Source: Torymus aiolomorphi
Taxonomy: Eukaryota > Arthropoda > Insecta > Hymenoptera > Torymidae
Direction: 5' to 3'
DNA length: 64,000 bases
Assembly: GCA_036365515.1 (NCBI GenBank)
Contig: CM070876.1
Span: forward strand, 98,350,150 to 98,414,149
In this document: one piece after another, positions 11,759-25,695 of the stretch
How positions within the stretch are numbered: the first letter of the stretch is position 1
Layout: each line of letters begins with the position of its first letter
Notes under the pieces: generated by a model
Databases searched by the model: none
Seen by the model: only the letters and a program-made list of their open reading frames with translations
Told to the model about the DNA's origin: nothing
Translations under genes and position numbers: made by a program

Positions 11759-13977
11759 ACAAAGTTATTTTGACGAAAACAATGTTGGAAATCCATATTT
11801 CCAGCAGATCAAGAACAAAAGGTACCGAAAATCATGGTTTTTCGCTGTTTACACAGGTTCCCACGCTCTTTTCACCATATACTATAAAAATATTGGTAAA
11901 AACAGGCATTTTTTGCCTAGACCTAAGCTATTTTGACGGAAACAATGATCGAAATCTATATTTCCAGCAGATTAATAACAAAAAGTACCGAAAATCATGG
12001 TTTTTCGCTGTTTTTTTGCAGGATACCACGCACTTTTCACCATATATTTGGAAAATATTTGTAAAAACAGTCATTTCTATCATAAACCTACGTTAGTTTG
12101 AGAAAACCACCGAACCAAATCGAAATTTACTGCGTTTGAATTCCAAAAAGTACTGAATATCATGGTATTTCGGTGTTTTTTGCAGGATCCCACGCACTTT
12201 TCACCATATACTAGGAAAATATTGGTAAAAACAGACATTTTACACCATGTATTACGAAAATATTGGTAAAATCCGGCATTTATGGCATAAAACTACCTTA
12301 TTTTGCGTATAACAATAGTCCAAATCCATATTTCCTGTGTTTAACGAGCAAACAGATCTGAAAATCATGGCTTATCGCTGTTTTTCTCATGATTCCACGC
12401 TTTTTTCTCTATATACTAGGAAAATATTGGTAAAAGCAGACATTTTAACGTAAACCTACAATATTTTCAGGAAAACAATAATAAAAATCCATATTTCCAG
12501 CCGATTAAGAACAAATAGTACTGAAAAACATGGTTTTCCGTTGTTTTTTGCAGAATTCCACGCACTTTTCTCCATATAATAGGAAAATATTGGTAAAAAC
12601 AGGCAATTCTAGCATAAACATACATTTTTTATTGAGAAAAACAGCAATCCAAATTCAAAGCCATTCATTTCTAGCGAAAACTACCTGATTTTGCGGAAGC
12701 AATGATATAAATCAATAATTCCTGCGTTTAAAGAGCAAACAGAACTGAAAATCATGGTTTTTCGCTGTTTTTCGCACGGTTCCACGCTCTTTTCTCCATT
12801 TACTACGAAAATATTGATAAAAACAGCCATATTATCGTGAAACTACTATATTTTCAGGAAAACAATGATAAAAATCCATATTTCCCGCATATTAAGAACA
12901 AAACGTACTGAAAATCATGGTTTTTCGTTTTTTTCTCAGGATACAACATACCTTTCACCATATATTTTGAAAATATTGGTAAAAATAGGCATATTTAGCA
13001 TAAATCTTCGCCATTTTAGGGAAAACAATGACCCAAATCCATATTTCCAGCAGATTAAGAACAAAAAGTTCAGGAAATCATGGTTTATCGCTGTTTTTTT
13101 CAGGATACAACGTACTTTTCGACATATAATCGGAAAAAATATGTAAAAATTGGCTTATTTAGCATAAACCTTCGTGATTTCGAGGAAAACAATGACCAAA
13201 TCCATATTTTCCCGCCGAATGGGAACAAAAAGTACTGAAAATCATGGTTTTTCGCTGTTTTTTTCAGAATACAACGTACTTTTCACCATATACTTGGAAA
13301 ATATTGGTAAAAACAGATATTAGCAGCTTAAACTAAGTTATTTTGACGAAAACAATCATGGAAATCAATATTTCCAGCAGATCAAGAACAAAAGGTACTG
13401 AAAATCATGGTTTTTCGCTGTTTTCACAGGTTCTCACGCTCTTTTCACCATATACTAGAAAAATATTGGTAAAAACAGGCATTTTTAGTATAGACCTAAC
13501 CTATTTTAACGGAAGCAATGATCGAAATCCATATTTCCAGCAGATTAATAACAAAAAGTACCGAAAATCATGGTTTTTCGCTGTTTTTTGCAGGATACCA
13601 CGCACTTTTCACCATATATTTGGAAAATATTGACAAAAATATTGGTAAAAACAGACTTTTCTAGTATAGACCTAAGCTATTTTGACGGAAACAATGATCG
13701 AAATCCATATTTCCCACAAATTAAGAACAAAAAGTACTGAAAATCATGGTTTTCCGCTGTTTTTTCAGGATTCAACGTACTTTTCGACATATAATTGGAA
13801 AAAATATGTAAAAATAGGCTTATTTAGCATAAAACTTCGTGATTTTGAGGAAAACAATGACCAAATCCATATTCTCCAGCAGATTAAGAACAAAAAGTAC
13901 CGAATATCATGGTTTTTCGCTGCTTTTTGGAGGATACCACACACTTTTCACCATATACTAGGAAAATATTGGTAAAA
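11755..13977 (+). repeat. Satellite array S2, reference orientation
   Basis: About 161-bp monomers (ATCATGGTTTTT near 11833, 11994, 12156) now read on the plus strand, opposite to S1. The monomers have GATTAAGAACAAAAAGTA and the CAGGATACCACGCAC block. The array ends in a head-to-head junction at about 13977, where AATATTGGTAAAAA runs into CCATGATTTTCGG. Confidence 0.9.
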
Positions 13978-16900
13978 ACCATGATTTTCGGTACCTTTTA
14001 TTCTTGATCTGCTGGAAATATAGATTTCCATCATTGTTATCGTCAAAATAACTTAGTTTAAGCTGCAAATATCTGTTTTTACCAATAATTTACAAGTACA
14101 CGGTGAAAAGTACGTTGTATTCTGAAAAAAACAGCGAAAAACCATGATTTTCAGTACTTTTTGTACTTAATCTGCTGGATATGGATTTCGATCATTGTTT
14201 CCGTCAAAATAGCTTAGGTCTATGCTAAAAATGCCTGTTTTTTCCAATATTTTTCTAGTATATGGTGAAATGTGCGTGGGAACCTGTGAAAACAGCGAAA
14301 CACCATGAATTTCAGTACCGTTTGTTCTTGATCTGCTGGAAATATGGATTTCCAACATTGTTATCGTCAAAATAACTTAGTTTAAGCTGCTAATATCTGT
14401 TTTTACCAATATTTTCCAAGTATACGGTGAAAAGTACGCCGTATTCTGAAAAAAACACGAAAAACCATGATTTTCAGTACTTTTTGTACTTAATCTGCTG
14501 AAAATATGGATTTCGATCATTGTTTTCGTCAAAATAACTTAGTGGTATGCTAAAAATGCATGTTTTTATCAATATTTTCCAATTATATGGTGAAAAGTAC
14601 GTTGTACCTTGAAAAACACCGCGAAAAACCATGATTTTCAGACCTTTTTCTTCTTATCCTGCTGTAAATATTTATTTCGAACATTGTTTTCGTCAAAATA
14701 ACTTAGGTCTAATCTAAAAATGCCTTTTTTTACCAATACTTTCCTAGTAAAAAGTGCGTTTTATGCTGCAAAAAACCGCGAAAAACCATGATTTCCGGTA
14801 CTGTTTGTTCTTAATCTGCCGGGAATATGGATTTGGATCATTGCTTTTCTAAAAATGTCGAAGTTCTATGCTAAATATGCCTGTTTTTACGAATATTTTC
14901 CAATTATATGGTGAAAAGTACGTTGTATCCTGAAAAAAACAGCGAAAAACCATGATTTTCAGTACTTGTTCTACTTAATCTTCTGGAAATATGGATTACG
15001 ATCATTGTTTTCGTCTAAATAACCTAGGTCTATGCTAACAATGCCTGTTTTTACCAATATTTTTCAGGTATATGGTGGAAAGTGCGTGGAATCCTGCAAA
15101 AACAGGGATAAACATTATTTTTATTACCTGTTGGTATTCAAAAGGAGGAAATTTTTATTTGGTTCTTTATTTTTCTCAAAATGACGTTGGTTTATGATAG
15201 AAATGCCTTTTTTTACTAATATTTACCTAATATATGGCGAAAGGTCCGTGGTATTTTGCAAAATACAGTGGAAAATATGATTTTCAGTACTTTTTGGTAT
15301 TCAAACGCAGGAAATTTCGATTTGGTTCGTTGTCTTTCTCAGAATATCGTCGATTTATGATAGAAATGCCCTTTTTTACGTATAGTTTCCTAATATATGG
15401 TGGAAAATGCCTGTTTTTACCAATATTTTCCTAAAATATTGTGAAAAGTGCGTGGTATCCTGCAAAAAACAGGGATAAAAATGATTGTCAGGACTTTTTG
15501 GAATTGAAACGCATTAAATGTCAATTTCGTTCGGTGGTTTTCTCAAACTAACGTAGGTTTATGATAGAAATGACTGTTTTTACCAATATTATCCTAAAAT
15601 ATGGTAAGAAGTCTGTGGATCCCTGCAAAAAAAAGAAAAACCATGATTTTCAGTACCTTTTGTTCTTGATCTGCTGGAAATATGGATTTCCATCATTGTT
15701 ATCGTCAAAATAACTTAGTTTAAGCCGCAAATATCTGTTTTTACAAATATTTTCCAAGTATACGGTGAAAAGTACGTTGTATTCTGAAAAAAGCAGCGAA
15801 AAACCATGATTTTCAGTACTTTTTGTACTTAATCTGCTGGAAATATGGATTTCGATCATTGTTTTCGTCAAAATAACTTAGTTGTATGCTAAAAATGCAT
15901 GTTTTTATCAATATTTTCGAATTATATGGTGAAAAGTACGTTGTATCCTGAAAAAAACAGCGAAAAACCATGATTTTCCGTACTTGTTCTACTTAATCTT
16001 CTGGAAATATGGATTACGATCATTGTTTTCGTCTAAATAACCTAGGTCTATGCTAACAATGCCTGTTTTAACAATATTTTCCAATTATATGGTGTAAAGT
16101 ACGTTGTATCCTGAAAAAAACAGCGAAATACCATGACTTTCAGTACTTTTTGTTCTTAATCTGCAGGACATGTGGATTTCGATCATTTTTTTCGTCAACT
16201 TAACTTAGGTCTATGCAAAAAATGCCTGTTTTTACCAATATTTTTCTAGTATATGGTGAAAAGTGCGTGGAATCCTGCAAAAATAGGGAAAAACATTATT
16301 TTCATTACCTGTTGGTATTCAAAAGGAGGAAATTTTTATTTGGTTCGTTATTTTTCTCAAAATGACGTTGGTTTATGATAGAAATGCCTTTTTTTACTAA
16401 TATTTACCTAATATATGGCGAAAAGTGCGTGGTATTTTGCAAAATACAGTGGATAATATGATTTTCAGTACTTTTTGGTATTCAAACGCAGGAAATTTCG
16501 TTTGGGTTCGTTGACTTTGTCAGAATATTGTCGATTTATAATAGAAATGCCCTTTTTTACGTATAGTTTCGTAATATATGGTGGAAACTGCCTGTTCTTA
16601 CCAATATTTTCCTAAAATATTGTGAAAAGTGCGTGGTATCCTGCAAAAAACAGGGATAAAAATGATTGTCAGGACTTTTTGGTATTCAAATGCAGGGCAT
16701 TTCGATTTGGTTCGTTGTTTTTCTCAAAATAACGTAGGTTAATGATAGAAATGCCTGTTTTTACCTACAGTTTCCTAATAGATGGAAAAAATGGCCGTTT
16801 TTACCAATATTTTCCTAGTTTATAGTGAAAAGTGTGTGGAATCCTGCAAAAAACAGGGAAAACCATGATTTAAAGTACTTTTTGCTCTTAATGAGTTGGA

Positions 16901-19131
16901 AAATAAGTTTTATACTAAATATGATTGTTTTTACCAATATTTCCTAGTCTATGGTGAAAAGTGCGTGGGATCCTGCAAAAAACAGGGAAAAAAATGATTG
17001 TAAGTACTTTTTGGAATTCAAACGCATTAAATTCCTGTTCCCTTCGGTGGTTTTCTCAAACTAACGTAGGTTTATGATAGAAATGACTGATTTTACGAAT
17101 ATTTTCCTAAAATATGGTAAAAGTCTGTGGATCCCTGCAAAAAAAAGAAAAACCATGATTTTCAGTACTTTTTGTGCTTAATCAGCTGGAAATATGGATT
17201 TTTATTATTGTTTTTCTCAAAATACAGTAGGTTCACGATAAAATGGCTGTTTTTACCAATTTTTTCCTAGTAAATGGAGAAAATAGCGTGGAATCGTCCG
17301 AAAAACAGCGAAAACCCATGATTTTCTGACCTGTTTGCACGTTAAACGCAGGTAATATGGATATGGATCATTGATATATGCAAAATAAGGTACTTTTATG
17401 CCATAAATGACGGATTTTACCAATATTTTCCTAATACATGGTGTGAAATTTCTGTTTTTACCAATATTTTCCTAGTATATGATAAAAAGTGCGTTGTATT
17501 TTGAAAAAAACAGCGAAAAACCATGATTTTCAGTAATTTTTGTACTTAATCTGCTGGAAATATGGACTTCGATCATTGTTTTCCTCAAAATAACTTCGTT
17601 GTATGCTAAAAATGCATGTTTTTATCAATATTTTCCAATTATATGGTGAAAAGTGCTTGGAATCCTGCAACAAAAAAGGGAAAAAAATGGTTGTCAGTAC
17701 TTTTTGGAATTTAAAAGCATTAAATTTCGATTTGGTTAGGTGGTTTACTCAAAGTAACGTAGGTTTATGATAGAAATGACTGTTTTTACCAATATTTTCC
17801 TAAAATATGGTAAAAAGTCTGTGGATCCCTGCAAAAAAAAGGAAAAACCATGGTTTTCAGTACTTTTTGTTCTTAATCAGCTGGAAATATGGATTTTTAT
17901 CAGTGTTTTCCTCAAAAATAGTAGGTCCACGATAAAATGGCTGTTTTTACCAATTTTTTCCTAGTAAATGGAGAAAAGAGCGTGGAATCGTGCGAAAAAC
18001 ATCGAAAAACCATGATTTTCTAACCTGTTTGCCCTCAAATCGCAGAAAATATGGATTTGGATCATTCTTTTCCGCAAAATAAGGTAGTTTTATGCCATAA
18101 ATGCCAGATTTTACAAATATTTTCCTGATACATGGTGTAAAATGTCGGTTTTTACCAATATTTTCCTAGTATACTGTAAAAAGTGCGTGGGATCCTGCAA
18201 AAAACAGCTATAAACCATGATTGTCGTTAGTTTTTGTTCTTAATCTGCTGGAAATATGGATTTGGATCATTGATTTCCTCAAAATGACGAAGCTCTATGC
18301 TAAGTATGCCTGTTTTTAACAACATTTTCCAAGTATATGGTGAAAAGTACGCTGTATCATGAAAAAAACATCGAAAAACCATGATTTCCGGAACTTTTTC
18401 TTCTTCATCTTCTGGAAATATGGATTTCAATCATTGTTTTCGTCAAAATAACTTAGGTCTATGTTAAAAATGCATGTTTTTACCAATATTTCCCAAGTAT
18501 ATGTAGAAAAGTACGTTAAATCCTGAAAAAAATAGTGAAAAACCATGATTTTCAGTACTTTTTGTTTTTAATCTGCTGGGAAAATGGATTTGGATCATTG
18601 TATTCCCTAAAATGGCGCGGTTTTATGCTAAATATGCCTATTTTTACCAATATTTTCCAAATATATGTTGAAAGGTATGTTGTATCCTGAGAAAAAAACG
18701 AAAATCCATGATTGTCAGTACTTTTTGTTTTTAATCTGCCTGAAATATGGATTTCGATCATTGCTTTCGTCTAAATAACCTAGATCTATGCTAATAATGC
18801 CTGTTTTTACCAATATTTTCCAATTATATGGTGAAAAGAGCGTGGGATCCTGCAAAAAACAGCGAAAAACCATGTTTTTCGGTACCTATTGTTCTTGTTC
18901 TGCTGGAAATATGGATTTTCACCATTGTTTTCGTCAAAATAGCTTAGGTCTATGCTAAAAATGCCTGTTTTACCAATATTTTCCTAGTATTTGGTGAAAA
19001 GAGCGTGGAATCCTGCAAAAAGCAGCCAAAAACCATGATTTTCGGTACTTTTTGTGCTTAATCTGTTGGAAATATAGATTGGTATCATTGTTTTCTTCAA
19101 AATAACGAAGTTTTGTGCTAAATATGCCTGA
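13978..19131 (-). repeat. Satellite array S3, opposite orientation
   Basis: Monomers of about 157-165 bp (CCATGATTT-type anchors at 14463, 14627, 14784, 14949). The dominant subtype carries TTAATCTGCTGGAAATATGG. The array ends at about 19131, where ATATGCCTG joins GATACCACG from the opposite strand. Confidence 0.9.
14259..16762 (-). repeat. Segmental duplication block A, original copy
   Basis: This block is repeated almost identically at 25696-28843 (offset about 11437, rising to 12081 after a 648-bp gain in the second copy). Identity is far above that between ordinary monomers: the rare variants at 15234-15434 and 15650-15871 recur exactly at 26667-26867 and 27083-27304. Confidence 0.9.
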
Positions 19132-22100
19132 TACCACGTACTTTTCACCATATACTAGGAAAATACCAGGCACTTTACACCATATAATTGGAAAATATTG
19201 ATAAAAACATGCATTTTTAGCATACAACTAAGTTATTTTGATGAAAGCAATGATCGAAATCCATATTTCCAGCAGATTAAGTACAAAAAGTACTGATAAT
19301 CATGGTTTGCCTCTGTTTTTTTCAGAATACAACGTACTTTTTACCGTATACTTGGAAAATATTGGTAAAAACATGCATTTTTAGCATAGACCTAAGTTAT
19401 TTTGACGAAAACAATGATCGAAATCCATATTTCCAGAAGATGAAGAAGAACAAGTCCCGGAAATCATGGTTTTTTGCGTTTTTTATTCAGGATACAACGT
19501 ACTTTACGACATATAATTGGAAAAGATATGTAAAAATTGGATTATTTAGCATAAAACTTCGTTATTTTGAGGAAAGGAATGACCAAATCCATATTCTCCA
19601 GCAGAATAGGAACAAAAAGTACTGAAAATCATGGTTTTTCGATGTTTATATCAGGATATTACATACTTTTCACCATATACTTGGAAAATATTGATAAAAA
19701 TAGGCTTATTTAGCATAGAACTTCGTCATTTCGAGGAAAGCAATGATCCAAATCCATATTTCCAGCAGAATAAGAACAAAAAGAATCGAATATCATGGTT
19801 TTTCGCTGGTTTTTGCAGGATACAACGTACTTTTCACCATATAATTGGAAAATATTGGTAAAAACAGGTATTGTTAGTATAGACCTAGGTTATTTAGACG
19901 AAAAGAATGATCGAATTCCATATTTCCAGCAGGTATGGAACAAAAAGTACTGAAAATCATGGTTTTTCGCTGTTTTTATCTCAGGATACAACGTACTTTT
20001 CACCATACACTTGGTAAATATTGGTAAAAACAGATATTTGCAGCTCATCCTAAGTTATTTAGACGAAAACTAAGATGGAAATAAATATGTCCAGCAGATT
20101 AAGAACAAAAAGTACCGAATATCATGGTTTTTCGTTGCTTTTTGCAGGATACCACGCACTTTTCACCATATACTAGGAAAATATTGGTAAAAACAGGCAG
20201 ATTTAGGACAAAACTTCGTTATTTTGACGTAAACAATGATCCAAATCCATATTTCCTGAAGATGAAGAACAATAGGTACCCAAAAACATGGTTTTCCGCT
20301 GTTTTTTACAGGATCCCACGCTCTTTTCACCATATAATTTGAAAATATTGTGTAAAAACAGGCTTTGTTAACATAGATCTAGGTTATTTAGACAAAAACA
20401 ATGATTGAAATCCATATTTCCAGTAGAGTAAAAACAAAAAGTACTGGAAATCATGGTTTTTCGTTTTTTTCTCAGTATACAACATACCTTTCACCATATA
20501 TTTGGAAAATATTGGTAAAAATAGGCATATTTAGCATAAAACTATGCCATTTTAGGGAAAACAATCATCCAAAACTATATTCCCAGCAGATTAAAAACAA
20601 AAAGTACTGAAAATCATGGTTTTTCACTGTTTTTTTCAGGATTCAACGTACTTTTCTACATATACTTGTGAAATATGGGTAAAAACATGCATTTTTAACA
20701 TAGACCTAAGCTATTTTGATGAAAACAATGATCGAAATCCATATTTCCAGAAGATGAAGAAGAAAAAGTTCCAGAAATCATGGTTTTTCTCTGTTTTTTC
20801 AGGATACAACGTACTTTTCGACATATAATTGGAAAAGATATGTAAAAATAGGCTTATTCAGCTTGTGAGGAAAACAATGACCAAATCCATATTCTCCAGC
20901 AGAATAGGAACAACCGGTAGTGAAAATCATGGTTTTTCGCTGTTTTTTGCAGGATACCACGCACTTTTCACCAGATACTAGCAAAATATTGATAAAAACA
21001 GGCATTTTTAGCATAGACATAAGTAATTTTGACGAAGATAATGATCGTAAACCATATTTCCAGCAAATTAAGAATAAAAAGTAGCGATAATCATGGTTTT
21101 TCGCATTTTTTGCAGGACAACATGAACTTTTCACCATATACTAGGAAAATATTGGTAAAAACAGGCATATCTAGGACAAAATTTCGTCATTTTGAGGAAA
21201 AAAATGATCCAAAACCTTATTTCCAGCAGATTAAGAACAAAAAGTAACTAAAATCATAGTTTCTCGCGGTTTTTTGCAGGATACCACGCACTTTTCACCA
21301 TATACTTGGAAAATATTGGTAGAACCAGGAATTTTTAGCATAGACCTAAGTTATTTTGACGGAAACAATGATCGAAATCCACATGTCCAGCAGATTAAGA
21401 ACAAAAATTACTGAAAATCATGGTATTTCGCTGTTTTTTTCAGGATATAACGTACTTTTCGACACATAATTTGAAAAGATATGTAAAAACAGGCATATTT
21501 AGCATAGAACTTAATCATTTTGATGAAAGCAATGATCCAAATCCATATTTCCAGCAGATTAAGAACAAAAAGTACCGGAAATCATTGTTTTTCGCGTTTT
21601 TTGCACCATAAAACGCACTTATTACCAGGAAAATATTGGTAAAAGCAGGCATTTTTAGAACAGACCTAAGTTATTTTGACGAAAACAATGATCGAAATAA
21701 ATATTTCCAGCAGGTTAAGAACAAAAAGTACTGAGAATCGTGGTTTTTCGCTGTTTTTTGCAGAATACCACCCACTTCTCACCATATACTAGGAAAATAT
21801 TGGTAGAAACAGGCATTTTTATCATAGCCCTATGTTATTTTGTCGAAAACAATGGTCGTAATCCATATTTCCAGCGGATTAAGAACTAAAAGTACCGAAC
21901 ATCATGGTTTTTCGCTGTTTTTTTCAGGGCAAAAAGGAATACTATCCACCATATACTAGGAAAATATTGGCAAAAACAGTCATTTTTAGTATAGACTAAA
22001 GTTATGTTAAAGAAAACAATCATCAAAATCCACATTTCCAGCAGATTAAGTACAAAAGGTACTGAAAATCATGGTTTTTCGCTGTTTTTTTTCAGGATAC

Positions 22101-23801
22101 AACGTACTTATCACCATGCACTTGGTAAATATTGGTAAAAACAGATTTTTGTAGCTTAACCTAAGTTATTTAGACGAAAGCTATGATGGAAATAAATATT
22201 TCCAGCAGATTAAGAACAAAAAGTACCGAATATCATCGTTTTCGCTGCTTTTTGCAGGATACCACGCATTTTTCACCATATTCTAGGAAAATATTGGTAA
22301 AAGCAGGCATATTTAGGACAAAATTTTGTTATTTTGAGCAAAACAATAATCCAATTCCATATTTCCAACAGATTAAGTACAAAAAGTCCCGAATATCATG
22401 GTTTTTCGCAGTTTCTTGCAGGATCCCACGCTCTTTTCACCAAATACTAGGAAAATATTGGTTGAACAGGCATATTTGGTATAACACTTCGCCATTTTAG
22501 GGAAAACAATGCTCCAAATCCATATTTTCAGCAGATTAAGAACAAAAGCGTACTGAAAATAATGGTTTTTCACTATTTTTTCCAGGATTCAACGTACTTT
22601 TCAACATATACTTGGGAAATATTGGTAAAAACATGCATTTTTAGCCTGGACCTAAGCTATTTTGACGAAAACAATGATCGAAATCCATATTTCCAGAAGA
22701 TGAAGCAGATAAAGTTCCGGAAATCATGGTTTTTTGCTGTTTTTTTCAGGTTACAACGTACTTTTCACCATATAATTGGAAAATATTGGTAAAAACAGGC
22801 ATTGTTGGCATAGTCCTAGGTTATCTAGACGAAAACAATGATCGAAATCCATATTTCCTGCAGATTAAGAACAAAAAGTACTGAAAATCGTGGTTTTTCG
22901 TTTTTTTCTCAGGATACAACATACCTTTCACCATATATTTGGAAAATATTGGTAAAAATAGGCATATTTAGCATAAAACTTCGCCATTTTAGGAAAAACA
23001 ATGATCCAAATCCATATTTCCAGCAGAATAGGAATAAAAAGTACTGAAAATCATGGTTTTTCACTTTTTTTTTCATGGATTCAACGTACTTTTCAAAATA
23101 TACTTGGGAAATATTGGTAAAAACATGCATTTTTAGCATAGACCTAAGTTATTTTGCCGAAAACAATGATCGAAATCCCTATTTCCAGTAGATGAAGAAG
23201 AAAAAGTTCCGGAAATCATGGTTTTTCGAAGTTTTTTTCATGATACAGCGTACTTTTCACCATATACTTGGAAAATATTGGTAAAAACAGAACATTTAGC
23301 ATAGAACTTCGTCATTTTGAGGAAAGCAATAATCCAAATCCATATTTCCAGCAGATTAAGAACAAAAAGTACCGGAAATCATGGTTTTTCGCGGTTTTAA
23401 CAGCACAAAACGCACTTTTTATTAGGAAAATATTGGTAAAAGCAGGCATTTTTAGAGTAGACCTAAGTTATTTTGACGAAAACAATGATCGAATTAAAGA
23501 TTTTCCGCAGGTTAAGAACAAAGAGTACTGAAAATCATGGTTTTTCGCTGTTTTTTGAATGATACCACCCACTTTTCTCCATATACTAGGAAAATATTGG
23601 TAGAAACGGGCATTTGTATCATAGAACTATGTTATTTTCACGAAAACAATGATCGTAATCCATATTTCCAGCAGATTAAGAACCAAAAGTACCGAAAATC
23701 ATGGTTTTTCGCTGTTTTTTTCAGGATAGAAAGTACTTTTCATCATATACTTGAAAAATATTAATAATAACAGGCATATTTAGCATAAAACTTCGTCTTT
23801 T
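19132..23801 (+). repeat. Satellite array S4, reference orientation
   Basis: About 160-bp monomers on the plus strand (ATTTCCAGCAGATTAAGAAC, TTTTTCGCTGTTTTTTGCAG). This whole section, with parts of S3 and S5, is absent from the second copy of the segmental duplication. It ends at about 23801, where TTCGTCTTTTT switches to GTGCGTGGTATCC. Confidence 0.9.
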
Positions 23802-25213
23802 TGTGCGTGGTATCCTGCAATAAAAAGCGAAAAACCATGATTTTCAGTACTTTTTGTTCTTAACCTGCGGAAATATGTATTTGGATCATTGTTTTCCTCA
23901 CAATGGCAAAGTTTTATGCTAAATATGCCTGTTTTTACCAATATTTTCTTAGTATATGGTGAAAAGTACTTTGTATCCTGAAAAAAACAGCGAAAAACCA
24001 TGATTTTCGTACTTTTTGTTCTTAATCTGATGGAAATATGGATTTGGATCGTTGTTTTCCTCAAAAAGACGAAGTTATATGCTAAATATGCCTGTATTTA
24101 CCAATATTTTCCATGTATATGGTGAAAAGTACGCTGTATCAGGAAAAAACATCGTAAAACCATGATTTTTTGTACTTTTTATTCCTATTCTGCTGGAAAT
24201 ATGGATTTGGATCATTGTTTTCCTCAAAATCACGAAGTTTTATGCTAAATATGCTTATTTTTACGAATAGTTTCCAAATATATGGTGAAAGGTATGTTAT
24301 ATCCTGAGAAAAATACGAAAAACCAAGATTTTCAGTACATTTTGTTCTTAATCAGCTGGAAATATGGATTTTTATCATTGTTTTCCTCAAAATATAGTAG
24401 GTTCACGATAAAATGGCTGTTTTTACCAATTTTTTCCTAGTAAATGGTGAAAAAGCGTGGAATCGTGCGGAAAACAGCGAAAAACCATGATATTCTGACG
24501 TGTTTGCACTGCAATCGCAGGAAGTATGGATTTATATCATTGTTTTCCGCAAAATAACGTAGTTTTCGCTAGAAATGAATGGCTTTGGATTTGGATTGCT
24601 GTTTTTCAGAAAAAAACGTATGTTTATGCTAGAATTGCCTGTTTTTACCAATATTTTCCTATTATATCGAGAAAAGTGCGTGGAATTCTGCAAAAAGCAG
24701 CGAAAAACCATGATATTCGGTACTTTTTGTCCTTAACCTGCGGGAATATGAATTTGGATCATTGTTTTCCTCACAATGGCGAAGTTTTATGCTAAATATG
24801 CCTGTTTTTACCAATATTTTCCATGTATATGGTGAACAGTACGTCGTATACTGAAAAAAACAGCGAAAAACCATGATTTTCGGTACCTTTTGTTCTTCTT
24901 GATCTGCTGGAAATATGGATTTCCATCATTGTTTTCATCAAAATAACGAAGTTTTGTGCTAAATATGCCTGGATTTACCAATATTTTCCAAGTATATGGT
25001 GAAAAGTACGCTGTATCCGGGAAAAAACATCGAAAAACCATGATTTTCAGTACTTTTTGTTCTTAATCTGCTGGAAAAATGGATTTGGATCATTGTTATC
25101 CCTAAAATGGCGAAGTTTTATGCTAAATATACCTATTTTTACCAATAATTTCCAAATATACGGTGAAAGGTATGTTGTATCCTAAGAAAAAAAGGAAAAA
25201 CCATGATTTTCAA
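23802..25213 (-). repeat. Satellite array S5, opposite orientation
   Basis: Short section of about 160-bp monomers reading CCATGATTTTC on the plus strand. It ends where CCATGATTTTCA joins ACGAACCAAATCG at about 25213. Confidence 0.85.
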
Positions 25214-25692
25214 CGAACCAAATCGAAATTTCCTTCGTTTGAATACCAAAAATTACGAAAATCTCTTTATTACCAGTTTTGTGCAGGATTCCACGCACAT
25301 TTCACCATATACAATGTAAATATTGGTAAAAACAGGCATATTTAGTATAACACTTAATTTTCAGCTCATTAAGAGCAAAAAGTATTTTAAATCGTGGTTT
25401 TCAACGTTTTTTTACAGGATTCCACACACCAGATACTAGGTAAATATTGGTAAAAATTATATATTTTAGCATATACTGGGTAGATATTGGCAAAAACAGG
25501 CATATTTAGTATAAAACTACATTATTTTGAGGAAAACAATGATAAGAATGCATATTTCCATCTTATTAAGTTCAAAAAGTACAGATAATCATAGTTTACC
25601 TTTTCTTTTGCAGGATTCCACTAAATTTTCACCATATTTTAGGAAAATATTATCATAAAACTACATAATTTAGAGAAAAACAACCATCCAAA
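23860..25692. repeat. Segmental duplication block B, original copy
   Basis: Nearly identical to 28842-30672 (offset 4980-4982), with only small indels such as a 3-bp difference near 24897. It spans the orientation switch at 25213, and the copy keeps the same switch at about 30194. This shows that the copy arose by duplication and not by independent inversion. Confidence 0.9.
25214..25692 (+). repeat. Satellite section S6, reference orientation
   Basis: Short plus-strand section including a monomer with GAACCAAATCGAAATTTCC and younger 130-bp-type monomers. It stops abruptly at 25692, where block A restarts in the opposite orientation. Confidence 0.85.
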
Positions 25693-25695
25693 TCA